Position numbers and translations under genes: made by a program. A DNA stretch of 64,000 bases from Sphingomonadales bacterium EhC05 (lineage in GTDB: Bacteria; Pseudomonadota; Alphaproteobacteria; Sphingomonadales; Sphingomonadaceae), in NCBI GenBank assembly GCA_001650955.1, contig LXYP01000045.1, forward strand, positions 124,001 to 188,000. The letters run 5' to 3'. Position 1 is the first letter of the stretch. The number at the start of each line of letters is the position of its first letter. The notes under the pieces were generated by a model. The model did no database searches. It was not told the DNA's origin and was given only the letters and a program-made list of their open reading frames with translations. This document shows positions 43,495 to 51,737 of the stretch, piece after piece.

Positions 43495-45990
43495 ATGACC
43501 GACTTCCTCCTCGAACTGCTCTCCGAAGAAATTCCCGCACGCATGCAAGCGAAAGCGCGTGCCGATCTTGAACGTCTGTTTGCCGCGCAAATGGCCGACG
43601 CGGGCCTGAAAGCCAGCGCGATCACCGTCTATTCGACGCCAAGACGACTGGCGCTCATCGCCAAAGACCTGCCGGCGCAGACCGCAGCGGTCAGCGATGA
43701 AGCCAAGGGGCCACCGGAAGCGGCGCCCGATCAGGCTGTCGACGGCTTCTGCCGCAAAAATAGTGTCACCCGCGATCAGCTGGAAGTGCGCGACGTCAAG
43801 GGACGTCCGACCTATTTTGCGGTGATCAACAGGCCCGGCCGCGATAGCAAGGATGTTCTCGCAGAAGCCATCCCGACGATCATCAAAGCCTTTCCTTGGC
43901 CCAAATCGATGCGCTGGGGTGAAGCCAGCCAGAGCAGCGAGAGCATGCGCTGGGTCCGGCCGTTGAGCGGCATTGTCGCGATTTTCGGTGACGAGCTGGT
44001 GCCATGCGAGATCGACGGCTTGACGTCATCTTATGACACTGTCGGGCATCGCTTTCATCATCAGGCCCAAGCCGTTAGTGGTGAGCCTGTCGAACCACGC
44101 CTATCGGACGAGAAACACCCTTCGACAAGCTCAGGGCTAACGGGTATCACCATCGGCAATGCGTCGGACTATGCCGAGAAGCTGCGCGCCTGCCATGTTC
44201 TCGTCGATCATCAGGAGCGTCAGAATATCATCCGCGAGGGCGCCGCCAAGGCGGCTGCCGATGCCGGGCTGGAGCTGGTGCAAGACGAAGGCCTGGTAAT
44301 CGAAAATGCCGGCCTGACCGAATGGCCGGTGCCTTTGCTCGGCGCGTTTGATCCGGCCTTTCTCGATGTTCCTGAAGAGGTGATCCAGCTGACGACGCGG
44401 GTGAACCAGAAATATTTCATTTGCCGTGACAAACAAGGCGCTTTGGCCCCGAATTTTGTCTGCACGGCGAATATCGCGGCCAGCGATGGCGGCAAAGCAA
44501 TTGTCGCGGGGAATGAAAAAGTCCTCGCCGCGCGGCTCTCTGACGCGAAATTCTTCTGGGAACTTGACCAGAAGACGCGTTTGGAGGATCATGCAAAGAA
44601 ATTGAGCAACATCGTGTTCCACGAGAAATTGGGAACGGTTGCCGACAAGGTAGAGCGTGTGGCCAAGCTGGCTGAGTGGTTGGCGTCTTTAGAAGGGACT
44701 GGGTTACTCCGTGCCGACCCGGAACAGACCAAGCAGGCCGCACGTCTCTGCAAAGCCGATCTCGTCACCGAAATGGTCGGCGAGTTCCCCGAGCTGCAAG
44801 GCTTGATGGGCGGCTATTATGCAGAGAAAGAAGGGCTTCCGGTAGAAGTCTCGCAAGCAATCAGAGATCATTACAAGCCGGTCGGGCAGGGCGATGATGT
44901 GCCGACCGATCCGGTGACCGTGTGCGTGAGTCTGGCGGATAAGCTGGATACGTTGGTTGGGTTTTTTGCGATTGATGAGAAGCCGACTGGATCGAAAGAT
45001 CCATTTGCTCTTCGGCGAGCCATGATAGCGGTAGGAAATATCGTTCAAAATCACGGTGTCCGTTGCTCCATGACCCAGCTTTTTGATAAGGCCCTTAGTC
45101 TGCATTGGGAAACGCTATTTTGCGGAGACGAATTAGTCTTGGGTTTTTATCCAGGACCAAATTTCAAAGGAGTTGTGAACAAGTTAAGGGAACTCGGCGA
45201 GATCGATCCCGACTGTATAGTCATCGGCTTTAAAAACCCTGACGAGATAGAATTAAAAGGATTGTACTCAATAGGCACCACCCATGAAGACGTCTGGGAT
45301 ACTCCAAAGGTTGTTGACTATGATCGTTTTCGTGATTGCTTGAACAGCGAGTTAGTTGGTGATGAAAGATTGAATGCTTCCTTAATTCCCTTTGCGGTCG
45401 AACGCCTAAAAGTCCAGCAACGCGAAGCAGGCGTCCGTCATGACCTGATCGACGCGGTCTTCGCGCTCGGCGGTGAAGACGATCTGGTGCGCTTGCTCGC
45501 CCGGGTGAAGGCTTTGCAGGCGTTTGTCGAAACTACGGATGGTGAGAACCTGCTCGCCGGCTACAAGCGGGCATCGAATATTTTGAAGAAAGAGGATGGC
45601 AGTTCCGTTCGTGTCGAGCGAAGTCGAGACACGGATGCGGCAGGAGAAGGTCTCTCGACTTCGCTCGCGACGAACGGGCAATTGGGCTCCGCATCAAGTG
45701 CAGATCCCGATATTACACAACCACTCTCCTACACGCCCGAAGCAGCCGAAAAAGCGTTGATCGATGCGCTCGACGCGGCCCAGCCGGAAGTGACCGCTGC
45801 GCTCGCGGCCGAGCGTTTCGAAACCGCGATGACCGCTTTGGCGGCGCTGCGCGGGCCGATCGACCAATTTTTCGAACATGTGACGGTCAACGATGACAAC
45901 TCAGACAAGCGGATAGCCCGGCTTGCCCTGCTGTCGCGTTTTCGCGATGCCGTTCATCAGGTCGCGGATTTTTCAAAGATTGAGGGATAG
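43495..45990 (+). CDS. glyS: Glycyl-tRNA synthetase beta subunit with three inserted segments
   Basis: About 831 residues against a usual 690-700. The opening TDFLLELLSEEIPARMQ, the KFFWELDQKTRLEDHAKKLSNIVFHEKLG block, the HD-domain segment AARLCKADLVTEMVGEFPELQG and the C-terminal anticodon-binding end (FFEHVTVNDDN...RLALLSRFRDAVHQVADFSKIEG) are typical. Extra material is in frame: residues about 193-217 and 704-728 are translated palindromic repeats, and an A+T-rich segment (about 45050-45390) replaces a normally short stretch between HGVR and AVERLKVQQREAGVRHDLIDAVFAL. I start at ATG 43495, seven bases after GGAGG; an upstream form has no family resemblance. Confidence 0.95.
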   Translation: MTDFLLELLSEEIPARMQAKARADLERLFAAQMADAGLKASAITVYSTPRRLALIAKDLPAQTAAVSDEAKGPPEAAPDQAVDGFCRKNSVTRDQLEVRDVKGRPTYFAVINRPGRDSKDVLAEAIPTIIKAFPWPKSMRWGEASQSSESMRWVRPLSGIVAIFGDELVPCEIDGLTSSYDTVGHRFHHQAQAVSGEPVEPRLSDEKHPSTSSGLTGITIGNASDYAEKLRACHVLVDHQERQNIIREGAAKAAADAGLELVQDEGLVIENAGLTEWPVPLLGAFDPAFLDVPEEVIQLTTRVNQKYFICRDKQGALAPNFVCTANIAASDGGKAIVAGNEKVLAARLSDAKFFWELDQKTRLEDHAKKLSNIVFHEKLGTVADKVERVAKLAEWLASLEGTGLLRADPEQTKQAARLCKADLVTEMVGEFPELQGLMGGYYAEKEGLPVEVSQAIRDHYKPVGQGDDVPTDPVTVCVSLADKLDTLVGFFAIDEKPTGSKDPFALRRAMIAVGNIVQNHGVRCSMTQLFDKALSLHWETLFCGDELVLGFYPGPNFKGVVNKLRELGEIDPDCIVIGFKNPDEIELKGLYSIGTTHEDVWDTPKVVDYDRFRDCLNSELVGDERLNASLIPFAVERLKVQQREAGVRHDLIDAVFALGGEDDLVRLLARVKALQAFVETTDGENLLAGYKRASNILKKEDGSSVRVERSRDTDAAGEGLSTSLATNGQLGSASSADPDITQPLSYTPEAAEKALIDALDAAQPEVTAALAAERFETAMTALAALRGPIDQFFEHVTVNDDNSDKRIARLALLSRFRDAVHQVADFSKIEG
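44072..44143. repeat. Palindromic repeat inserted in frame in glyS (first)
   Basis: CCGTTAGTGGTGAGCCTGTC opens and CTTCGACAAGCTCAGGGCTA then ACGG closes a 72-base inverted repeat. It is the same element type as 1642-1711. Its translation, SGEPVEPRLSDEKHPSTSSG, interrupts the expected VGHRFHH-TIGNASDYAEKLRACHV continuity of GlyS. The length is a multiple of three, so the frame is kept. Confidence 0.85.
45605..45677. repeat. Palindromic repeat inserted in frame in glyS (second)
   Basis: CCGTTCGTGTCGAGCGAAGT (45605-45624) and its inverted partner ending CGCGACGAACGG (45677) form a 73-base palindrome with an inner loop. It reads through as VRVERSRDTDAAGEGLSTSL and joins smoothly to normal GlyS sequence (YTPEAAEKALIDALDAA). 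It is related to, but distinct in sequence from, the element at 44072. Confidence 0.85.
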
Positions 45991-46071
45991 TTGGCAATTG
46001 CTGCATAGCACGATTAATTTTGTAAAACTGGGTTGCACAGTTTCAAAAGAGTGGATGGGACAAAGACAATA

Positions 46072-48750
46072 ATGACCCAATATATATATCGTTTTGGTGG
46101 CGGAATCGACGCTGATGGTGCGCCATCTGATTCAACTGAAGCGCGCAACCTGCTCGGTGGCAAAGGCGCGAATCTCGCGGAAATGGCCAATATCGGCCTG
46201 CCGGTACCGCCCGGCTTCACGATTTCCACCGAAATGTGCACCAAGTTCACCCAGGAGGGCGGCGAATATCGCGACAGTCTGAGCAGCGAAGTTCCGCAGG
46301 GCGTCGCGCATATTGAAGCGGTCACCGGCAAGATATTTGGCGATGCTGCTGATCCGCTGCTGGTATCGGTGCGGTCCGGAGCCCGTGCCTCGATGCCGGG
46401 GATGATGGATACGGTCCTCAATCTCGGACTCAATGATCAAACGGTCGAGGGGCTCGCCAATATCTCTGGAGATGAACGTTTTGCCTGGGACAGCTACCGT
46501 CGGTTCATCCAGATGTATTCCGATGTTGTGCTCCAGCTGGACCATGATGCCTTTGAAGAGGCGCTAGAAATAGCTAAGGAAGACAATGGCTTCTTCACTG
46601 ATACGGAGATGGAGTCTCAACATTGGAAGGCGCTGGTCACCGAATATAAGAAGCTCGTCGAAGAGCAATGGGGCCAGCCCTTTCCGCAGGACGTCAATGA
46701 TCAGCTATGGGGCGCGGTCAGCGCGGTGTTCGGCAGCTGGCAGGCAGAGCGAGCCAAGATTTACCGCCGACTCAACGATATTCCGTCCGAATGGGGCACG
46801 GCAGTCAATGTGCAGGCGATGGTCTTCGGCAATATGGGCGAAACCAGCGCAACCGGCGTGGCTTTCACCCGCAATCCGTCAACCGGCGACAGCGCTTATT
46901 ATGGCGAATGGCTGATCAACGCGCAGGGAGAGGATGTCGTGGCCGGTATCCGGACCCCGCAATATCTCTCGAAAGCCGCGCGCGAACAGGCCGGTGCCAA
47001 GCCGCTGTCGATGGAAGAGGCGATGCCGGAAACTTATGGTGAGCTGACCAATGTCTTCGACCTGCTCGAAAAACATTATCGCGATATGCAGGATATCGAA
47101 TTTACCGTCGAGCGCGGAAAACTCTGGATGCTACAGACCCGTTCGGGCAAGCGCACCGCCAAGGCGGCCCTCAAAATCGCTGTTGATATGGCCCATGATG
47201 GCCTGATTACCGAAGAAGAAGCGGTATTGCGGGTCGATCCGATGGCTCTCGACCAATTGCTGCACCCCACGCTTGATCCCGAAGCAAAGCGTGATGTGCT
47301 GACCACCGGTCTGCCAGCCTCCCCCGGCGCGGCCAGTGGTCTGATCGTATTTGACAGCGATACCGCCGAACGGCGGACGGGCATGGGCGATGACGTGATC
47401 CTGGTGCGGGTCGAAACCTCGCCCGAGGATATTCACGGCATGCACGCGGCCAAAGGCATATTGACCGCCCGTGGCGGCATGACGTCACATGCCGCCGTGG
47501 TCGCCAGAGGCATGGGAAGACCTTGTGTTTCCGGCGCTGGCTCGATTTCGATCAATAAAGAAACGCGGACGATGAAGGTCGGCAATCGTGAGCTGAAAGA
47601 GGGCGATCTGCTGACCATCGATGGCAGCAACGGTCAGGTGATGGCTGGCCGCGTGGAAACGATCCAGCCCGAACTGGTCGGCGATTTTGGCGTGTTGATG
47701 GTCTGGGCGGACAAGGTTCGCCGCCTCGGCGTGCGGACCAATGCCGAGACACCGCTCGACTGTCAGGTGGCGCGTGACTTTGGCGCCGAAGGCATCGGCC
47801 TGTGCCGCACCGAACATATGTTCTTTGACGCGGCCCGGATTACCGCAGTCCGCCAGATGATTCTCGCGCCGGATGAAAATGGCCGGCGCACGGCTCTCGC
47901 GAAACTGCTTCCCGAGCAGCGTAATGATTTCCGTCAGATATTCGAAGTCATGGTCGGCTTGCCGGTAACGATCCGCTTGCTCGATCCCCCGCTGCACGAA
48001 TTTTTGCCGCATAATCAGTCGGATTTCGAGGAAGTCGCAATAGCCGCCGATGTCGGCGTCGAAACCCTGAAACAGCGCGCCCATGAATTGCACGAGTTTA
48101 ATCCGATGCTCGGCCATCGCGGCTGCCGTCTTGGCGTCACTTATCCCGAAATCTACGAAATGCAGGCGCGGGCGATTTTTGAAGCGGCGTGCGAAGTGGC
48201 GGAACAGAGCGGGAAAGCCCCAATTCCGGAAGTGATGATTCCACTGGTCGCCACCGCGCGCGAACTTGAATTGATGAAAAATGTCGTCGACCGCATGGCC
48301 CAGGCGGTGTTCGCCGAAAAGGGACGGGAGATTGAATATCTCGTCGGCACCATGATCGAACTGCCGCGCGCCGCGCTGATGGCGGACAAGATTGCCGACC
48401 ATGGCGAGTTTTTCAGCTTTGGCACCAATGACCTGACCCAGACCACATTGGGCGTCTCCCGTGACGATGCGGGCCGGTTCCTGACCCAATATGTCGACAA
48501 GGGCATTTTTCCGCGCGATCCGTTTGTCAGCCTCGATATCGAAGGGGTCGGCCAGCTGATCGAAATTGCGGCGCAGCGGGGCAGGGCAACAAGGCCTGAC
48601 ATCAAGCTGGGTATCTGCGGTGAACATGGCGGCGACCCGGCTTCGATCGCCTTTTGCGAGAAAACCGGGCTCGATTATGTCAGCGCATCCCCTTATCGCG
48701 TACCGATTGCCCGCCTGGCGGCAGCACAGGCGGCATTGACGAATAGATAG
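46072..48750 (+). CDS. ppdK: Pyruvate, phosphate dikinase
   Basis: About 892 residues: an N-terminal nucleotide-binding domain (LLGGKGANLAEMANIGLPVPPGFTI, RSGARASMPGMMDTVLNLGLND), a central phosphohistidine domain (GGMTSHAAVVARGMGRPCV, His473 in my count) and a C-terminal PEP-binding TIM barrel (GLCRTEHMFF, GTNDLTQTTLGVSRDD, ICGEHGGDP). It interconverts pyruvate and PEP using ATP and phosphate. I start at ATG 46072; a 13-residue longer form lacks resemblance. glyQ-glyS-ppdK order is common in alphaproteobacteria, and together with pckA the window holds two PEP-forming enzymes. Confidence 0.97.
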   Translation: MTQYIYRFGGGIDADGAPSDSTEARNLLGGKGANLAEMANIGLPVPPGFTISTEMCTKFTQEGGEYRDSLSSEVPQGVAHIEAVTGKIFGDAADPLLVSVRSGARASMPGMMDTVLNLGLNDQTVEGLANISGDERFAWDSYRRFIQMYSDVVLQLDHDAFEEALEIAKEDNGFFTDTEMESQHWKALVTEYKKLVEEQWGQPFPQDVNDQLWGAVSAVFGSWQAERAKIYRRLNDIPSEWGTAVNVQAMVFGNMGETSATGVAFTRNPSTGDSAYYGEWLINAQGEDVVAGIRTPQYLSKAAREQAGAKPLSMEEAMPETYGELTNVFDLLEKHYRDMQDIEFTVERGKLWMLQTRSGKRTAKAALKIAVDMAHDGLITEEEAVLRVDPMALDQLLHPTLDPEAKRDVLTTGLPASPGAASGLIVFDSDTAERRTGMGDDVILVRVETSPEDIHGMHAAKGILTARGGMTSHAAVVARGMGRPCVSGAGSISINKETRTMKVGNRELKEGDLLTIDGSNGQVMAGRVETIQPELVGDFGVLMVWADKVRRLGVRTNAETPLDCQVARDFGAEGIGLCRTEHMFFDAARITAVRQMILAPDENGRRTALAKLLPEQRNDFRQIFEVMVGLPVTIRLLDPPLHEFLPHNQSDFEEVAIAADVGVETLKQRAHELHEFNPMLGHRGCRLGVTYPEIYEMQARAIFEAACEVAEQSGKAPIPEVMIPLVATARELELMKNVVDRMAQAVFAEKGREIEYLVGTMIELPRAALMADKIADHGEFFSFGTNDLTQTTLGVSRDDAGRFLTQYVDKGIFPRDPFVSLDIEGVGQLIEIAAQRGRATRPDIKLGICGEHGGDPASIAFCEKTGLDYVSASPYRVPIARLAAAQAALTNR

Positions 48751-48826
48751 TCTTGACCCTGGCTTGGTCTGTCCGGCTTGTGAATGACATCACAGTCTGC
48801 CAGACTTGGCCTCCAAAGGATGGGCC

Positions 48827-50197
48827 ATGTATCGATATTGTCTGATATTAGCGATTTTCATATTCTTGTCGCTGTCACACATGGCAGAGGCGAAACGGGT
48901 TGCGCTGATCATCGGCAACGGGAAATATGAACATACAAGCATTTTGGCCAATCCAGCCCGCGATGCGCAACTCCTGGCGCAGGCGGCGGATCGGGCGGGA
49001 TTTGATGATATCACCATCGCCCGGGATCTGTCTGTCGAAGGCTTTCGAACGGCGCTGCGCGACTTTCGCAAAAAGGCCAATGGCGCCGATATCGCGATGA
49101 TTTATTATGCCGGCCACGGGATCGAAGGGCAGGGCCAGAACTGGCTGATCCCGACCGATGCCGAGTTGAATGACAATTTCGATCTGCCCTATGAGGCGAT
49201 TGCATTGGACCGGGTAACGGAATCCCTCTCCGGCGCACAAGTCCGCATGGTTGTGCTCGATGCGTGCCGCAACAATCCCTTTGCGCGCTCCTGGAAATCG
49301 GGAACCCGGGCGGTCAGTCGAGGATTGATAGGCATTGAGGCGGATGATGTACTGGTCATCTACGCGGCGGCGCCCGGGCAGACCGCCGCTGATGGCGATG
49401 GCGACAATTCTCCCTTCGCAACCGCCTTGGCCAAGAGATTACCCCAAGCCGATCTGCCAATCCAATTGCTCGGCGGTTCGGTGCGCGACGATGTGCTGAT
49501 CGCCACGGGCGGGTCTCAGCGGCCGTTTGTCAGCGCCAGCATCACCGGGACCCCGATCTATCTGGTCGGCGACGGGCCCGGAAATCAGGCGGAAACGCAG
49601 ATTGCTCCGCCATCAAATCCGGTGCTCGCGCTCGATGAATTCGCGTTAGACGCTTTGGCCTGGCAAGGGGCGCTGAGCGCGGGTTCGCTGGCCGCTTATG
49701 CCAATTATCTCGAGCAGTTTCCGGGCGGCAAATTTGCCCGCTTGGCGAGCGAGAATATGGCGAGCCTCCGCCAGGGCGAAAAGGATGGCGCCGCAACAGC
49801 CTATACGGGGATGGTCAAGGGCTTTCTCCCTGACCGCTATGCGGTTGCGCAGGGAGAAAGTTTGCCGATCGATGGCATCTGGACCATTTCCTCGATCAAG
49901 AAACGGATACGCATCGAGAAAGGCCGCGCCTATGCATTGGATGGATGGACCCATGCCATTGTCTTCAACATCCTGCCGGATATGGTGGTTCTCCAAAATT
50001 TCAAACGCAATGGACCGGGACGCTATGAGGCCGAGGATCTGCCGTTGGTCGCAAAATCGGAGATGAATTTGCGCGCCGACGGCAATCTTGATGTGAAGAT
50101 CAAAAGCTTCCCGTTTCCGACGACTTATACGCTTATTCGGGAAACTCTCGATGACCCGGAGGCGATGGCAGCGGAGCAGGCTATACAAGGTCAATAA
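48827..50197 (+). CDS. Secreted caspase-fold (C14) protein
   Basis: About 456 residues with a Sec signal peptide (ILAIFIFLSLSHMAEA) and a caspase p20-like domain: ALIIGNGKYEH, catalytic His97 in YYAGHGIE, catalytic Cys147 in VLDACRNNPF. Both dyad residues are intact. A C-terminal region of about 200 residues follows (from VLALDEFALDALAWQGAL), with a possible ligand-binding beta-domain. I start at ATG 48827 because AAAGGA lies nearby; a longer TTG form from 48806 hides the signal peptide. Export to the periplasm argues against a phage-defence effector role. Substrate and regulator are unknown. Confidence 0.87.
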   Translation: MYRYCLILAIFIFLSLSHMAEAKRVALIIGNGKYEHTSILANPARDAQLLAQAADRAGFDDITIARDLSVEGFRTALRDFRKKANGADIAMIYYAGHGIEGQGQNWLIPTDAELNDNFDLPYEAIALDRVTESLSGAQVRMVVLDACRNNPFARSWKSGTRAVSRGLIGIEADDVLVIYAAAPGQTAADGDGDNSPFATALAKRLPQADLPIQLLGGSVRDDVLIATGGSQRPFVSASITGTPIYLVGDGPGNQAETQIAPPSNPVLALDEFALDALAWQGALSAGSLAAYANYLEQFPGGKFARLASENMASLRQGEKDGAATAYTGMVKGFLPDRYAVAQGESLPIDGIWTISSIKKRIRIEKGRAYALDGWTHAIVFNILPDMVVLQNFKRNGPGRYEAEDLPLVAKSEMNLRADGNLDVKIKSFPFPTTYTLIRETLDDPEAMAAEQAIQGQ

Positions 50198-50254
50198 AAT
50201 TGACAGAAATGGGTTGCCAGAAGAAACTTCTGCCCCTATTCGCACCGTCTGGTT

Positions 50255-50331
50255 AGCGCCCATAGCTCAGCTGGATAGAGTACTTGACTACGAATCAAGG
50301 GGTCGGGAGTTCGAATCTTCCTGGGCGCGCC
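50255..50331 (+). tRNA. tRNA-Arg (anticodon ACG)
   Basis: This 77-base cloverleaf has acceptor GCGCCCA with TGGGCGC, discriminator G and an encoded CCA, D arm AGCTCAGCTGGATAGAGT, anticodon stem TTGA-CTACGAA-TCAA with ACG, and T arm with AGTTCGAATCT. The A of the anticodon is expected to be deaminated to inosine so that it reads CGU/CGC/CGA. It lies 57 bases after the caspase gene. Confidence 0.96.
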
Positions 50332-50433
50332 ACTTACCTTTCTTTCGAACATTGCCCTTTGGTGCACTTGCGCCAGACTTGGCCGTGGCCTAGATGTTTG
50401 GCGTTGTGTCCATGGAAATAAAGGATTTCCCTT

Positions 50434-51054
50434 TTGGCTGATTATTCTGAAAATATTGCCGATGCGCTTGCTGAGCGCGAAGCGCGAAAACTGCCGGTTC
50501 CCGATGATGTTCAGGAAGCGGTGCGCACCCTGTTGCGCTGGGCTGGCGATGATCCGCAGCGCGAAGGTCTGGTCGATACGCCCAAGCGCGTCGCGCGCGC
50601 CTGGAAGGAATATTGCGAAGGCTATGGCGAAAACCCGGCCATGCATCTGGCGCGGACGTTTGAGGAAGTCGGTGGCTATGATGAACTGGTCCTGCTCAAA
50701 GACATTCCGTTCCATTCCCATTGTGAACATCATATGGCGCCGATCATCGGCAAGGCAAGCATCGCCTATATGCCAACCGACAAGGTTGTTGGGATTTCAA
50801 AGCTCGCCCGCGTACTCCATGGTTTTGCGCGTCGCTTGCAGGTGCAGGAACGACTCACCGCCGAGGTCGCCGAATGTATCTGGGACAATCTCAAGCCGCA
50901 TGGCGTCGCCGTGGTCATCGAAGCCAGCCACAGCTGTATGACCGCCCGCGGCGTGCGGACTCCTGGCGTTGGCATGATCACCAGTCGCTTGCTGGGCTGT
51001 TTCCTTGACGATGCGCGGAGCCGGAAAGAAGTTATGAGCCTGATGGGCTATTGA
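50434..51054 (+). CDS. folE: GTP cyclohydrolase I
   Basis: The 206-residue enzyme starts the folate/tetrahydrobiopterin pathway by converting GTP to dihydroneopterin triphosphate. Family motifs include DDPQREGLVDTPKRVARAWKEY, FHSHCEHHMAPIIGKASIAYMP with zinc-binding Cys and His, and SHSCMTARGVRTPGVGMIT with the second Cys. The start is TTG 50434, eight bases after AAGGA; no ATG is near. It is a type I (zinc) enzyme transcribed downstream of tRNA-Arg. Confidence 0.96.
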   Translation: MADYSENIADALAEREARKLPVPDDVQEAVRTLLRWAGDDPQREGLVDTPKRVARAWKEYCEGYGENPAMHLARTFEEVGGYDELVLLKDIPFHSHCEHHMAPIIGKASIAYMPTDKVVGISKLARVLHGFARRLQVQERLTAEVAECIWDNLKPHGVAVVIEASHSCMTARGVRTPGVGMITSRLLGCFLDDARSRKEVMSLMGY

Positions 51055-51080
51055 GGCGCGACTGAGCGGTCAAATTTGGA

Positions 51081-51737
51081 TCATTCCATCCAGCGCCGCA
51101 TGAGATTATATTGTACGGCCTGCAGCCTGGTATAATTTTCGTGGCGCATATTTAGGCCTTCGAGCGCCGCGACTTCGTTGAGCTCATATAGAAGATTGCG
51201 TTTCATCACGTCGCGTATCTTGCTCTGGATGAATGTGATCGCCACCATCCGTTCGCCTTCGGTCACCGGTTCCACCTCGTGGAGCGTGTAAGATGGATAG
51301 GCGATCGCTGTGCCCGGCGTGCCCTTGAATCGCATGCCGGCCTCGCCCTGGGTGACATGCAGCGCACCGCCCTTGCAATCGCTTACATCGCTGAGAAAGA
51401 CGGTGCAGCTCAAGTCCGACCGGATCGGGCCATCGGGAAGCGGGATGATCGCGCTGTCGGCATGCAAGCCGTAATTCATGCCGGGCCGGTAGCGGGTGAT
51501 CAGCGGTGGTGCAATTTTTTCGGGGAGTGCGAAATCGACAAATTCGGGATTGGACATCAACGCATCAAGCAGGATCTGCGAGGATTTTTCATAGCCTTTG
51601 ACGTCATGCAGTTGCAGATTATTCTTGATCTTGCTGTGTGGATTGCTGATCTTGCCATCGACAAATTGCGATTTTTCGGCGATGTCCTTCAGTTCATTGA
51701 CTTGGGCCTGGTTGAGTAAGCTGAGTTGTTTGAACAT
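51081..51737 (-). CDS. Fe(II)/2-oxoglutarate oxygenase, PKHD-type (PiuC/YbiX-like)
   Basis: The 218-residue protein has the double-stranded beta-helix iron site: NYGLHADSAI (HxD), TLHEVEPVTEGERMVAITF (distal His and 2-oxoglutarate-binding Arg). PiuC/YbiX-like proteins are often linked to iron uptake but their substrate is unknown; no TonB receptor is nearby. The ATG shares its A with the stop of the upstream sulfotransferase-like gene (TAATG), so the two are translationally coupled. That pairing suggests joint action on one substrate, which is inference. Confidence 0.88.
   Translation of the reverse strand: MFKQLSLLNQAQVNELKDIAEKSQFVDGKISNPHSKIKNNLQLHDVKGYEKSSQILLDALMSNPEFVDFALPEKIAPPLITRYRPGMNYGLHADSAIIPLPDGPIRSDLSCTVFLSDVSDCKGGALHVTQGEAGMRFKGTPGTAIAYPSYTLHEVEPVTEGERMVAITFIQSKIRDVMKRNLLYELNEVAALEGLNMRHENYTRLQAVQYNLMRRWME

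Noticed and set aside
47485-48627. 380-residue minus-strand frame in ppdK
   Set aside because: It is antisense to conserved PPDK sequence, with no motifs.
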